From assembly GCF_050003625.1 (NCBI RefSeq), contig NC_134398.1:79330003-79394002 (forward strand): a stretch of DNA of 64,000 nt, written 5' to 3'. The translations under genes were made by a program, and so were the position numbers. The DNA comes from Haematobia irritans (taxonomy: Eukaryota > Arthropoda > Insecta > Diptera > Muscidae). Below the pieces are notes generated by a model. It was not told where the DNA came from, did no database searches, and saw nothing but the letters and a program-made list of their open reading frames with translations. Below, one piece after another: positions 11,693-24,889 of the stretch. Positions within the stretch are counted from its first letter, which is position 1. Each line of letters starts with the position of its first letter.

Positions 11693-11767
11693 GGTACATA
11701 GCTCAGTGGTTAGTGTGTTGGCTTACAAAGTGCATGGTCCGCGGTTCGATTCTCCGTCCAGGCGAAA
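11693..11767 (+). ncRNA. tRNA-like pol III module, right member of the T pair
   Basis: It has an A box TAGCTCAGTGG (11699-11709) and a B box GGTTCGATTC (11743-11752), pointing away from the left module; about 115 bp lie between their 5' ends. The anticodon arm (around ggcttacaaa) does not fold well. No long T run follows directly. Confidence 0.5.
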
Positions 11768-12783
11768 GGTAAAAAAAATTTTAAAAATTTATAAAATCGT
11801 ATAATTTCTTCTACATTGTTTGTATTACAGAAAAAGGTGCTAAGAACTAAAAATCTTCGTGGAAGTGAGAAAGATGTGAGGGAAACAATAGCCAGAAAAA
11901 ATTTTTTTTTTGAGTTAGTCTTTATGAAATTGTTTTTACATCCTGGAAAAGAATAAACGTTTATCACAAAAAGTATATACTTTTCTTCCAAATACACTTC
12001 CTTACAGCGAAAAGCAAATGAGAAACGAACTTTGTTTGTCTAAAATTTCGTTTGGGAGGAAAGAATTATTTTTTTGCGTGTATAAGTTTCTGCAAAAATA
12101 TCAAAGCCTTTGAATTGAGGAGAGTCTGAAAACTAAATCCATACAGAGAATTCGCTAGATGGGTGACACGTTGTCGCCTATTCAGTCCATACACATAACG
12201 GATGAAGCTATTGAAGGCAACATTTAACCTCCGCAGACTCCCCGAGTCACAGTTCACACCCATAAATCAGTCCTGGTACCAGTAAAGTTTTCGCCAAGAG
12301 AATTCGTATGTTCTGTGGCGTATAGGAATGGCTAAACCATTCTCCACTATAACTGTTTGAATCCTGTCCTTAAGGTACGACGTAATCAGGTCCATTGCGG
12401 TTGATGTGAATTTAAAGAAACGTCTCAATTTCATGGCCAGATTTTGATGATCAACAGAATCAAAGGCTTTTGAGTGGTCCAAAAGTACAAGAAATCCAAC
12501 TTTGTTGTCATCAATATCTCCTCTCAACGATTCTGAAACCTTCGCCAGGGCAGTGATGCAACTGTGGTCCGGGCGAAACCCAGACTGCCTACCAGTCAAC
12601 AGTGACTCCCGGTGAAGATATTCTGACATCTGAGAGTGCAATATCTTCTCGAAGACTTTATACAAGTAGCAGAGTATAGATATGGGACGGAAATCCAAAT
12701 TAGACTTACGAACCGGAATGATTTTCGCATGTTTCCACATAGTGGGGTACATACTTGTGGTTAAAATCGTATTAAAAAAATGG

Positions 12784-14592
12784 GTAAGAAAATGGTATGT
12801 CTTTCGTTATCTCTGTCGTAAACTTTATCTTTTTTTTCACTATCGCTCTTAACTTAAAAAATAATGGGTTAAAATTTTAGTTCCAACATATAATTTTTAT
12901 ACCGAAACATATAGAAAACAGCCGTAATTATCAACGCGAACTGAGAACAAAGTACCGGTCTTTAGGGAGGTTATGCTATATATCTTTACCCACGCTTAGT
13001 TCATAAAAAAATTTAGAACATACTCGGAATCACGAAAATTTCGATAAAAAATAATAAAATTTGAAATTAAAAAAGAAACTAATAAACAACAGTTTTTTTA
13101 GATTTTGACCTGTGATATCTCTTTTTGGACATGTTGGATTTTTAAAAGCTCGTAGATTCTGATCTTATTAAGGATTTTGAGTAGAAGATCGACAAGCCCT
13201 TTTTATTACATATAACATTGCTACTTTTGATTTATCATTAAATGATACAATCATATTTCTGTTAATTAGTATATCAATATACCATTTTCTCTTCAATTGC
13301 CAATCATTATCCTTCGTTTCATTGGAAACAGGACAGGTAAGAAACCAGGCTAAACATTCTTCTTATTTCCCAAAGAAAAGGCGCGACGAGGCACTAGTTG
13401 ACCATACACACATTGTGCCATTGATGTATTATAAGCCACAAGGGTCTGGATGTTACCTTCAATTTTTGAAAAGTCACCTTTTGAAATGCACTAGGAATGG
13501 AGACAATGCAAACCTTTATATTAATCAAATCGAACAAAAACAAAACATATACAGGTAGTCGTTCTCCTCCGGCTTATTTCTTTTTTTCAGGGAAATATCT
13601 TTTTTTTTTTTGGAAAAGAAAATTAGAGGCGCGTTATGGGAAAACCAAGGCAATTTCGTAAAAACAATGGATGAGCAAGATTGTTATGGCTAAAGATACG
13701 AAAATAAAGTTGTCAAAACAACCTCAGCATGATATATCTATGAGGAAACGAGAGGAGGAGAAACAATGACTCTTTGGAAAATTACAATTCAACCTAAAAT
13801 ACAATGAACCTTGACCACACGCCTTGAAGGCTCAAATTACACAGACTGATTTATGAAACATTGGCCATGAGATACATGCAGCATGACAATGTGAAGGGAA
13901 CCGATAATCAATTACCAATATTTGAATCCTTAGTACCTTAGAGATAAAAGTCTTCGGCCACCATCTACGATGCTAGGTCAACTGCACAAACATACTTACA
14001 GATATTAGATATTTGCGATTGCCTAGTAAACCGATAGAAATTCTTTTGCTACTACAATTTACCTTATTCATCTTCAATATTGGTGTCTTAAATAAAGTTC
14101 TTATGAGTATGGGTATGTGTCTCTGGGTGTATGTTATGTCATCTGCCTTTTATAATGTTTTATTGATATTTATGGCCTTGGTACTATGAAAACATTGTTC
14201 GTGCCTTTCCTTTTTACGATATTGAAATTGAAGCTTTAGCTTAAGGTGATTTTTGAAAGTGTGCTTGGAGGCATACACTGACAAATGTTTTCTCTGGAAG
14301 ACATGGGAACTCTTATGTTATATGGTATATTGCGTAATACCTGTTTCAGGACAGATACTCAACCGAGCAATTCTTATGATCAACGACAGAAGTTTTTAGT
14401 TATCCATTGGATATACTCCGAAATGGTTTTCTAGACTATTATACGTGTATTTGTTCAACTATTCGCAATTAATTAACTGTATTAAGCGAGATTTTAATTA
14501 TTATCATAGAACGGGAGTAGTAACGTGTTTTTTGGCTGGAAAGTTTAAATTTTGTGGAGACTGTGCCTCAGATATCATCAATTACCCCCTTT
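12784..14592. other. Unassigned interval
   Basis: I see no TE signature or credible gene here. The 13322-13558 frame starts at TTG and has no domain. If the window contains unique host DNA, this is a good candidate region. Confidence 0.3.
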
Positions 14593-16222
<1,630 letters not shown>

Positions 16223-17088
16223 CTCGTTATATAGATTTGTTTGTTTGTTTTTTTAATTCATTTGTGGTTACATTTTAGTCGGTTTGAGTTGTAATCGGCG
16301 GCATCATGATTCAGTTTCGACCGAACACCAAAAAGTTTATCAAGGGTTATTTATCCCCTCTCATTAATGCTGGTGAAATTTCTACGTGTTTCAAAGCTTC
16401 TACACTGTTAGAAAAATATGTTTTTCATATGTTTCGATATAAACAAAATGTGTTTCGGGCACAATTTTTAAACACAATATATTTAAGTGCAAACATGTAA
16501 TGTTCTCAAACTAACACTAAATGTTTGGAACACATATATTAATATGTTAGAATATATTATGTTTGGGGCATGCATGTTTCATAAAAATTATATGTGTGAA
16601 TGTAAACATATATAAATTTACAAATTTCGAGTAAACATATATATGTTGTGATATTTTATTCAGAGAGCGACAGAGAGAGAGAGAGAGAGAGTATAGAGAA
16701 AGAAATAGAGATAAAAACCGGGAGGGTTGACGAAAGATATCAAATTAACACAGCGAGAGAATCGAAAGAGAGCAATTTCTGGGAAACCGTCTATATGTTA
16801 TAAAATTATTTATGTATGTTTATACTCGACCCCACGTTCTTCCTTTGTTAGAGTTTTTGAATTCCTTCCAAAATATCAAACTTTTATACCAAAACCCGTT
16901 TTTTATTACAAAGTTGTTATTTTTGCAATAAAAAAAAATAATATTTTATCCAAAAGCTCAGTCCATTTCGTTTATATCAAGTACTGTTTCTGACTGTAAA
17001 TCTTTACTAAACCACATTTCGAAGTTTCATTATAAAATTTGAATATAGTATAAATATAAATGTGTAAATTAAAAAAAAATTGGTGTTC

Positions 17089-17160
17089 GGTCGGAGCAGG
17101 GATTGAACCCACGACCCTTTGCATGTACGGCAGACATGCTAACCACTGCTCCACGTTGCC
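17089..17160 (-). ncRNA. tRNA-like module (left type) in T copy 2
   Basis: A-box (TGGAGCAGTGG) and B-box-like (GGTTCAATCCC) elements are followed on the same strand by nine T residues (17079-17071). The anticodon-arm region contains CATGCAAAGGG, as in the 36 kb copy. Confidence 0.5.
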
Positions 17161-17274
17161 AACACATGTATGTTTCTGTTAAATAATGTTATGTTTGCAT
17201 GGGCTCGTGGGCGCTGCAAACTATGCTATATAAATGTAACTTATAACGATAATTGTCTTCTGGTGACTATAACA

Positions 17275-17350
17275 GCTACGTAGCTCAGTGGTAGTGTGTT
17301 GGCTTACAAACTGTATGGTCCTCGGTTCGATTCTCCGTCCAGGCGAAAGG
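17275..17350 (+). ncRNA. tRNA-like module (right type) in T copy 2
   Basis: A box TAGCTCAGTGG and B box GGTTCGATTCT, diverging from the left module with the same spacing as in T copy 1. Confidence 0.5.
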
Positions 17351-17650
17351 TAATATTTAAAAAAATTATAAAATTGAATAATTTCTTCAACATTATTTGT
17401 ATTACAGAAAAAGGTGCCAAGAACTAAAAAATTTCGTGGAAGTGAAAATTATGTTAGGGAATGAGCACAATCTTCTTTGGGGAAAATTCTTCCAAGCATA
17501 TAATATTTTTGGCTCAAAATGCTTCCAAAAATAGAATATGTTCACATAAAACAAACATATTAATGTTTCGGCAGTATCCAATAATATATGTGCTTCCTGC
17601 AAAATATGTTTGGAACATATGTTAGAGAGACGATTTTTTTTGAGGGTGTA

Positions 17651-18040
17651 TAAGTGGTTTCACCGTCGTGTTAAACGACGTTCGGACTTGGACTAAAATA
17701 GAAATTTCCTAGTCATTGAGCAAAACATTAAAAAAAACGTATTGCAGTGAACTCAATAGTGAAATTGAAGTTTAAAAACCGGGCTTGGATAAACCGCACA
17801 CAACTAGGAAACAAATTACTTCATGTTGACACATAATTATAAGTAGACCCCATGTTAACCGATTACCAGATTTGACTTCTTGGACCTTAGGGAGGAACAA
17901 GTTTCATCCGATCCGCTTGAAATTTGATGTACGATGTCAGTATATGCTCTAATGTAAAAATTGTCTTTCTCGTTTCATAAGTATATATAGATCTCATATA
18001 ATTCGATGAACAGAAAAATTTGTCAATGCAGGTATATAAT
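17651..18040. repeat. Decayed SINE-like and family A fragments between two T copies
   Basis: The text gtggtttcaccgtcgtg with gacgttcggacttgg near 17654 resembles, in reverse, the SINE-like fragment near 52340. From about 17830 family A words return (taagtagaccccatgtta, tttcatccgatccgcttg). Confidence 0.4.
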
Positions 18041-18173
18041 TACACCCTCAAAAAAAATCGCTTCTCTAACATATGTTCCAAACATATTTTGCAGGAAGCA
18101 CATATATTAGTGGATATTGCCGAAACATTATTATGTTTGTTTTATGTGAACATATTATATGTTTGGAAGCATT

Positions 18174-18476
18174 TTGAGCCCAAAAATATTATATGCTTGG
18201 AAGAATATTCTACCCAAGAAGATTGTGCTCATTCCCTCACATAATTTTCACTTCCACGAAATTTTTAGTTCTTGGCACCTTTTTCTGTAATACAAATAAT
18301 GTTGAAGAAATTATTCAATATTACTATATGCTTGGAAATATTATATGCTTGGAAGAATATTCTCCCCAAGAAGATTGTGCTCATTCCCTCACATAATTTT
18401 CACTTCCACGAAATTTTTAGTTCTTGGCACATTTTTCTGTAATACAAATAATGTTGAAGAAATTATTCAATTTTAT
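18174..18476. repeat. 152-bp direct duplication inside T copy 3
   Basis: The phrase ctcattccctcacataat recurs exactly 152 bp apart (about 18227 and 18379), along with the surrounding sequence. Confidence 0.75.
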
Positions 18477-18492
18477 AATTTTTTAAATTTTA

Positions 18493-18570
18493 CCTCTCGC
18501 CTGGACGGAGAATCGAACCGCGAACCATGCAATTTGTAAGCCCACACACTACCACTGGGCTACGTAGCTG
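18493..18570 (-). ncRNA. tRNA-like module (right type) in T copy 3
   Basis: On the minus strand: TAGCCCAGTGG A box and GGTTCGATTCT B box. The partner module at 18682-18703 keeps only the A-box half. Confidence 0.45.
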
Positions 18571-19115
18571 TTATAGTCACCAATAGACAATTATCGTTAT
18601 AAGTTACATTTATATAGCATAGTTTGCAGCGCCCACGAGCCCATGCAAACATAACATTATTTAACAGAAACATACATTTGTTGGCCACGTAGAGCAGTAG
18701 TTAACATACGTTCCGATTTCTTTTAACGAACCAAGAAAAAAAAATTGCGCCCATAATGCCAAAATGATAAACAAAACACATGTCCACACATACATAAAAT
18801 GCTGCTCTCAAGACGAAAACACACGCTTTTTTTTTCAAATGTCTATTCTCTTGGTTCCGTATGTCTATTCTCTGTACGCCAATTACTCATTCTAATATTA
18901 AAATTTATTTAATTATAATATTTAGACTTAAGCATATACAATTTTTGGCCTTATCATAAAACGGTTTTCCGAAACAACATACAAGCGGTTTCACAGAAAT
19001 TGTTTTGATTCTCTTGCTGTGTTATGTTGATATCTTTCGTCAACCCTCCCGTCTATCTATATTTCTTTCTCTATACTCTCTCTCGCTCTCTGAATAAAAT
19101 ATCACAACATATATA

Positions 19116-19661
<546 letters not shown>

Positions 19662-21944
19662 TTTTAAGAAAAATCGTCATTTTTTTCGATAAAAATCGTT
19701 ATAATCGTCACTTGCATTTTAAAAATAGTAAAAAAAATCGAAAATATAAATACTATTAAAATTTTTTTGGGTAAACACAAAACAAAATTATTTTTTTTTC
19801 ACATACAAAACAGAAAATTAGCATACACAACAATACATTTCAATAAAATAAAATACAAAGAAATCAGTTTTGTACGCAAATAACATTAACATAAAAATCA
19901 TTTTCTAGTTTAACAAAAATATTTCTTAATTTTTGTATAAACATTCTATTTTTCTAAAAATATTGTTATTAATTGAGTAACATTTTTATTTAAAAATTAA
20001 ATATTTTGCAACTCAAGAAAAAGTCCCGTGTCTTCAAAAACAGGTGATTTTTTATGGTGTTTGCGACAGATATGTCTATATGTGGTTATTTGCTTATACT
20101 GTACTAGTTTAATATTTTCAAAAATTTCTTCAAAATGTAAAAACTTTAACTCTCTAAACTATGTGTCTAATGAGTTAATATCGTTAAAAGCGGAAAACAA
20201 TCGGAGTTGTCCATTTTGTGATTTTGTGAAAATCGTCAAAATGACGATAAATCGGCAAAATTATCAGCCCTGCCGGGAGGGTTATATCAACATAACACAT
20301 CGAGAGAATCGAAAGAGAGCAATTTCTGTGAAACTGCTTGTATGTTGTTTCGGAAAATTGTTTTATGTGTTCATTTATCATGGCTATGAGCTTAGCACGT
20401 TAATTAGGCTTCGCCAAAAATTTGATATGCTTAAGTCTAAACATTACTTAATTTGAATATTAAATTGCGTATTCGAAGTAAAGAGAATAGACATTCAGAA
20501 CGAAGAGTGTATAAAAAAACAGTATGTTTTTTTGCCTTGAGAGCAGCAATTAAAGTATGTGTGGACATGTGTTGTGATTATCATTGGCATTATGGGCACA
20601 ATTTTTTTTTTTTTTTTTGGTTCGCCAAAATAAATCGAAGCCAAAATATTGTGGAAGAGAGGAAATAAAAAAAACAGTTTATATATTATAAAAATTACAA
20701 AGGGATTTTCAGAAAAAAGTTTAGTTCCTCTTCATTAATAAGTAGTCCAAGATGAGTTGACGGACACTTTCAAAAATAAAAGCGGGGATTAAGTTCGAGT
20801 TTTGCCGCTAAAATTATTTTTCATTTTAGCGGCAAAACTCGAATCTCTAAATGCAAAATAACATAACTTGTTTGGCAATTTTATTATAACTTGGTGGGGA
20901 ATGATCCAAAACAACAATTGAAAAAGTTTTTTTCTTTAAAATGAATTACTAAAGAAAAGAAAACTTGAAAACATGACCATTTTAGAGCGATAATGCCAAC
21001 TTAATACCGGCCCTAAAGTAAAACTAAAATTAAGTACAAAATTATTCGTTAATAAATATTCATATTTATTCGTATTTCTAAATACGATAAATTTAAATAC
21101 ATTTAAAATGGTTTTAAATGCTAGTAAAAACTAGTTCACGCCTAAATAAATTTATGTGCATATTGTAAAATTATTTATGTTTATGCTCGACTTTCGCTAA
21201 AGCCAATTTTAGTTCATGGAATTATTATGTTTGGAGAACGATTCCTTTTCTCCGTTCCGTTAGTTAATGAAATAAAAAACGGGGAAAAACCCACCCACAA
21301 AGTAGTTGAGAATTTCTTAAAATTTGTAAATTTTACCAATAATGCCCCATGTTGAACTTCGTGTGCAATTTTAAACTCTATTTTTTCCTTCGAACTACAA
21401 AATTTTATTTAATTATGTCTAATAATCTGTACCGGACTAGGGCCTGGATATTATGGACCAGTCCCAGCCCCAATGACGGGGCAACACGACTTGGATTCAT
21501 TCCAATGTACACGTCTGGGACAGTATAGGTCCCCTTGAACTTTGGACAACCTCTTAAGAAATAAAAAAAAAAAATGGAGGATCGGTACCAGTTCTGTGAT
21601 AAGTTCGTCAGTAGCAATGTACACCAATTTTCCGTACAGTCGACAGTGGATAACATACATTCAGAAAAAGTGAGCCCTTCTTTAAGTTATAATGAACTCA
21701 TTGTGAAGAAAGTTGAACTTCGTACAGCCCCAAAGACATTTTTGTTTGTTTGAACGATGTGATTTTCGTAGAAATTAGGAAGAATGCATTTCATAGTTAA
21801 CATTTTCCTATATTTCACGGATTGATTACGATGAACTAGAGAATCTTCGCGTTTCACTTAATTGGGATATTGTTCTGTCGAACAATGTAGACGATCAGGT
21901 TTCTTTATTCAAGGACAATATTACGTTTCTATACGATTCGTGCG
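19662..21944 (+). repeat. Duplicated block, copy 1 (T-derived and LINE-5' sequence)
   Basis: This block is closely similar to 24890-27719. It contains T-derived sequence (20275-21200, matching 36590-37260 in reverse), a perfect 21-bp hairpin (20794-20843), a segment with agtgagcccttctttaag, and LINE coding sequence from about 21815 to the gap. It lacks the 516-bp MITE and a 48-bp segment present in the other copy. It ends exactly at the N gap. Confidence 0.75.
20794..20843. repeat. Perfect 21-bp hairpin
   Basis: Left arm 20794-20814 (ttcgagttttgccgct...), loop of 8 nt, right arm 20823-20843. The same hairpin occurs near 26016-26064. Related half-sites lie near 36742-36760, 45672 and 45846. 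Confidence 0.85.
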
Positions 21945-22044
21945 NNNNNNNNNNNNNNNNNNNNNNNNNNNNNNNNNNNNNNNNNNNNNNNNNNNNNNNN
22001 NNNNNNNNNNNNNNNNNNNNNNNNNNNNNNNNNNNNNNNNNNNN
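21945..22044. other. Assembly gap of exactly 100 N
   Basis: One hundred unknown bases, a conventional placeholder length. Sequence on the left is a LINE cut in mid-ORF; on the right is a rosa-type element cut in mid-ORF. True distance and adjacency are therefore unknown. Confidence 0.99.
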
Positions 22045-22708
<664 letters not shown>

Positions 22709-22721
22709 TTTAAGAAAAATC

Positions 22722-23643
22722 CTAATTTTTATACCCTTCACCACTACTGAGGTATTTGTATGCATTTGTATGTAACGCCAAGAAGGAAAAATCTGAGACC
22801 CGTCGGTTAGTATACCGATCGTCTTAGAATTAAATTCTGAGTTGATTTAGCGATGTCCGTCTGTCCGTCTGTCTGTCTGTCTGTTGATGTATTTTTGTGT
22901 GCAAAGTACAGCTCGCAGTTTTAGTCCGATTGTCCTAAAATTTGGTATAGGGTCCTGTTTCGGGTCAAAGACGATCCCTATTGATTTTGGAAAAAATCGG
23001 TTCATATTTAGATATAGCTGCCATATATATTTTTCACCGATCTGGTCATAATTGGCGTGTATATCAACCGATCTTCCTCAAATTCCGTACATCCGAATAT
23101 TTTATGAGTCTCGAAAAACTTACAAAATATCAGCTAAATCGGTTCAGATTTAGATATATTTCCCATATATAGCTCTCGCCCGATTTACACTTATATGACC
23201 ACAGAGGCCATTTTTTAACTCCGATTTAGTTGAAATTGTGCACAGGGAGTAGAATTAGCATTGTAGCTATGCGTGCCAAATTTGGTTGACATCGGTTCAG
23301 ATTTAGATTTAGCTCCCATATATATGTTTTTCTGATTTCGACCAACATTTGTCTTGTAAAATCGCCACTGCTTAGTCGAAAAGTTGTAAAAATGACTATA
23401 ATTTTCTTAAACTTCTAATACATATATATCGAGCGAAAAATCATAAATAAACTTTTGCGAAGTTTCCTTAAAATTGCTTCAGATTTAAATGTTTCCCATA
23501 TTTATACCCTTCACCACTACTGTGGTACAGGGTATAATAAGTTTGTGCATTTGTATGTAACGCCAAGAAGGAAAACTCTGAGACCCATCGTTTAGTATAC
23601 CGATCGTCTTAGAATTAAATTCTGAGTCGATTTAGCGATGTCC

Positions 23644-23689
<46 letters not shown>

Positions 23690-24888
23690 CTGTCTGTTGA
23701 TGTATTTTTGTGTGCAAAGTACAGCTCGCAGTTTTAGTCCGATTGTCCTAAAATTTGGTATAGGGTCCTGTTTCGGCTCAAAGACGATCCCTATTGATTT
23801 TGGAAAAAATCGGTTCAGATTTAGATATAGCTGCCATATATATTTTTCACCGATCTGGTCATAATTGGCGTGTATATCAACCGATCTTCCTCAAATTCCG
23901 TACATCCGAATATTTTATGAGCCTCGAAAAACTTGCAAAATATCAGCCAAATCGGTTCAGATTTAGATATAGCTCCCATATATAGCTTTCGCCCGATTTA
24001 CACTCAAATGACCACAGGGGCCAATTTTTTGCTCCGATTTAGTTGAAATTTTGCACAGGGAGTAGAATTAGCATTGAAGCTATACGTGTCAAATTTGGTT
24101 GAAATCGGTTCAGATTTAGATATATCTCCCATATATAGCTTTCGCCCGATTTACACTCATATGACCACAGAGGCCAATTTTTAACTCCGATTTAGTTGAA
24201 ATTTTGCACAGGGAGTAGAATTAGCATTGTAGCTATGCGTGCCAAATTTGGTTGAAATCGGTTCGGATTTAGATATATCTCCCATATATAGCTGTCGCCC
24301 GATTTACACTTATATGACCACAGAGGCCATTTTTTAACTCCGATTTGGTTGAAATTTTGCACAGGGAGTAGAATTAGCATTGTAGCTATGCGTGCCAAAT
24401 TTGGTTGACATCGGTTCAGATTTAGATTTAGCTCCCATATATATGTTTTTCTGATTTCGACCAACATTTTCCTTGTAAAATCGCCACTGCTTAGTCGAAA
24501 AGTTGTAAAAATGACTATAATTTTCCTAAACTTCTAATACATATATATCGAGCGATAAATCATAAATAAACTTTTGCGAAGTTTCCTTAAAATTGCTTCA
24601 GATTTAAATGTTTCCCATTCAGATTTAAATGTTTCCCATTTTTTTACTAAAATTGTGTTCCACCCTAGTGCATTAGCCAACTTAAATTTTGAGTCTATAG
24701 ATTTTGTAGAAGTCTATCAAATTCTGTCCAAATCGAGTGATATTTAAATGTATGTATTTAGGACAAACCTTTGTATATAGCCCCCAACACATTTGACGGA
24801 TGTGATATGGTATCGAAAATTTAGATCTACAAAGTGGTGCAGGGTATAATATAGTCGGCCCCGCCCGACTTTAGACTTTCCTTATGTT
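22722..24888 (-). mobile_element. Family B element with internal partial duplication
   Basis: Tail signatures (tttatacccttcaccactac) occur at about 22727 and again at about 23501, each followed by the same GTCY and body sequence. The element therefore carries a 0.78 kb direct duplication. Body units carry ggttcagatttagatatagc and ctcccatatatagctttcgcc. The header (gggtataatatagtcggccc, cccgactttagactttcc) is at 24842-24885. It interrupts duplicated block 2, which is uninterrupted in block 1. Confidence 0.65.
23638..23700. repeat. (GTCY)n microsatellite of family B
   Basis: About thirteen gtct/gtcc repeats follow gcgatgtcc. A shorter version lies at 22856-22885. This is the fixed microsatellite position of the family. 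Confidence 0.85.
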
Positions 24889-24889
24889 T

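Larger units (their letters stand above)
11177..12080 (+). mobile_element. Element T copy 1 with two divergent tRNA-like modules
   Basis: Ends are cacgcaaagataaaaaa and, read inward, cacgcaaaaaaataatt. TA lies at 11175-11176 and 12081-12082. The empty site is reconstructed from the LINE reading frame. The interior shares blocks with the copies at 16.4, 18.0, 35.8 and 61.0 kb, such as ggtgctaagaactaaaaat, the tRNA-like pair and the oligo-T next to one of them. There is no ORF, so it is non-autonomous. Confidence 0.75.
10959..12752 (-). pseudogene. LINE reverse transcriptase remnant
   Basis: The first piece (12752-12267) has RT landmarks FRPISILCYLYKVFEKI, RQSGFRPDHSCITAL and motif A LVLLDHSKAFDSVDH. 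Sequence then jumps from just after 'ENGLAIPI' to the C-terminal 'PGLIYGCEL', so motif B and the catalytic YADD motif C are deleted near 12300. After a frameshift, 12263-12083 encodes FIRYVYGLNRR. Reading resumes beyond the T insertion at 11175-10959 with SEWHFFISTIRLWNTLPSNI and a stop. Removing the insertion and one TA rejoins the frame. The clade (I, LOA or Jockey-like) is not resolved. Confidence 0.8.
10658..12783 (-). mobile_element. 5'-truncated LINE (non-LTR retrotransposon) with a nested T element
   Basis: On the minus strand the segment begins abruptly inside the reverse transcriptase (about 12783) and ends in a taaataaat tail near 10658-10672. This is normal for a 5'-truncated LINE. 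The 3' UTR spans about 10660-10958. A TA-flanked T element (11177-12080) splits the C-terminal coding region. The plus-strand LINE at 27.6-33.0 kb encodes similar protein segments, so they are related. Confidence 0.8.
16403..17648 (+). mobile_element. Element T copy 2
   Basis: Ends are cactgttagaaaaatatg and, read inward, caccctcaaaaaaaatcg. TA lies at 16401-16402 and 17649-17650. Compared with the 1.8 kb copy at 35756-37567 (read in reverse) it lacks about 0.55 kb after ctgggaaaccgtctatatg. It keeps both tRNA-like modules and a GA-rich run at 16669-16690. Confidence 0.75.
18043..19115 (-). mobile_element. Element T copy 3, rearranged
   Basis: It starts caccctcaaaaaaaatcg after TA at 18041-18042. 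An internal 152-bp direct duplication covers about 18174-18476. The right-type tRNA-like module is complete; the left type is cut off at about 18703, where a deletion joins to sequence matching 36950-37330 of the longest copy. The far terminus is not identifiable. Confidence 0.65.

Noticed and set aside
11507..11767. Genuine tRNA genes
   Set aside because: A and B boxes are good, but acceptor and anticodon stems pair poorly and the sequences recur inside a transposon; called tRNA-like.
13322..13558. 78-codon plus-strand frame in otherwise unassigned DNA
   Set aside because: TTG start and no recognisable domain; reported only as unassigned sequence.
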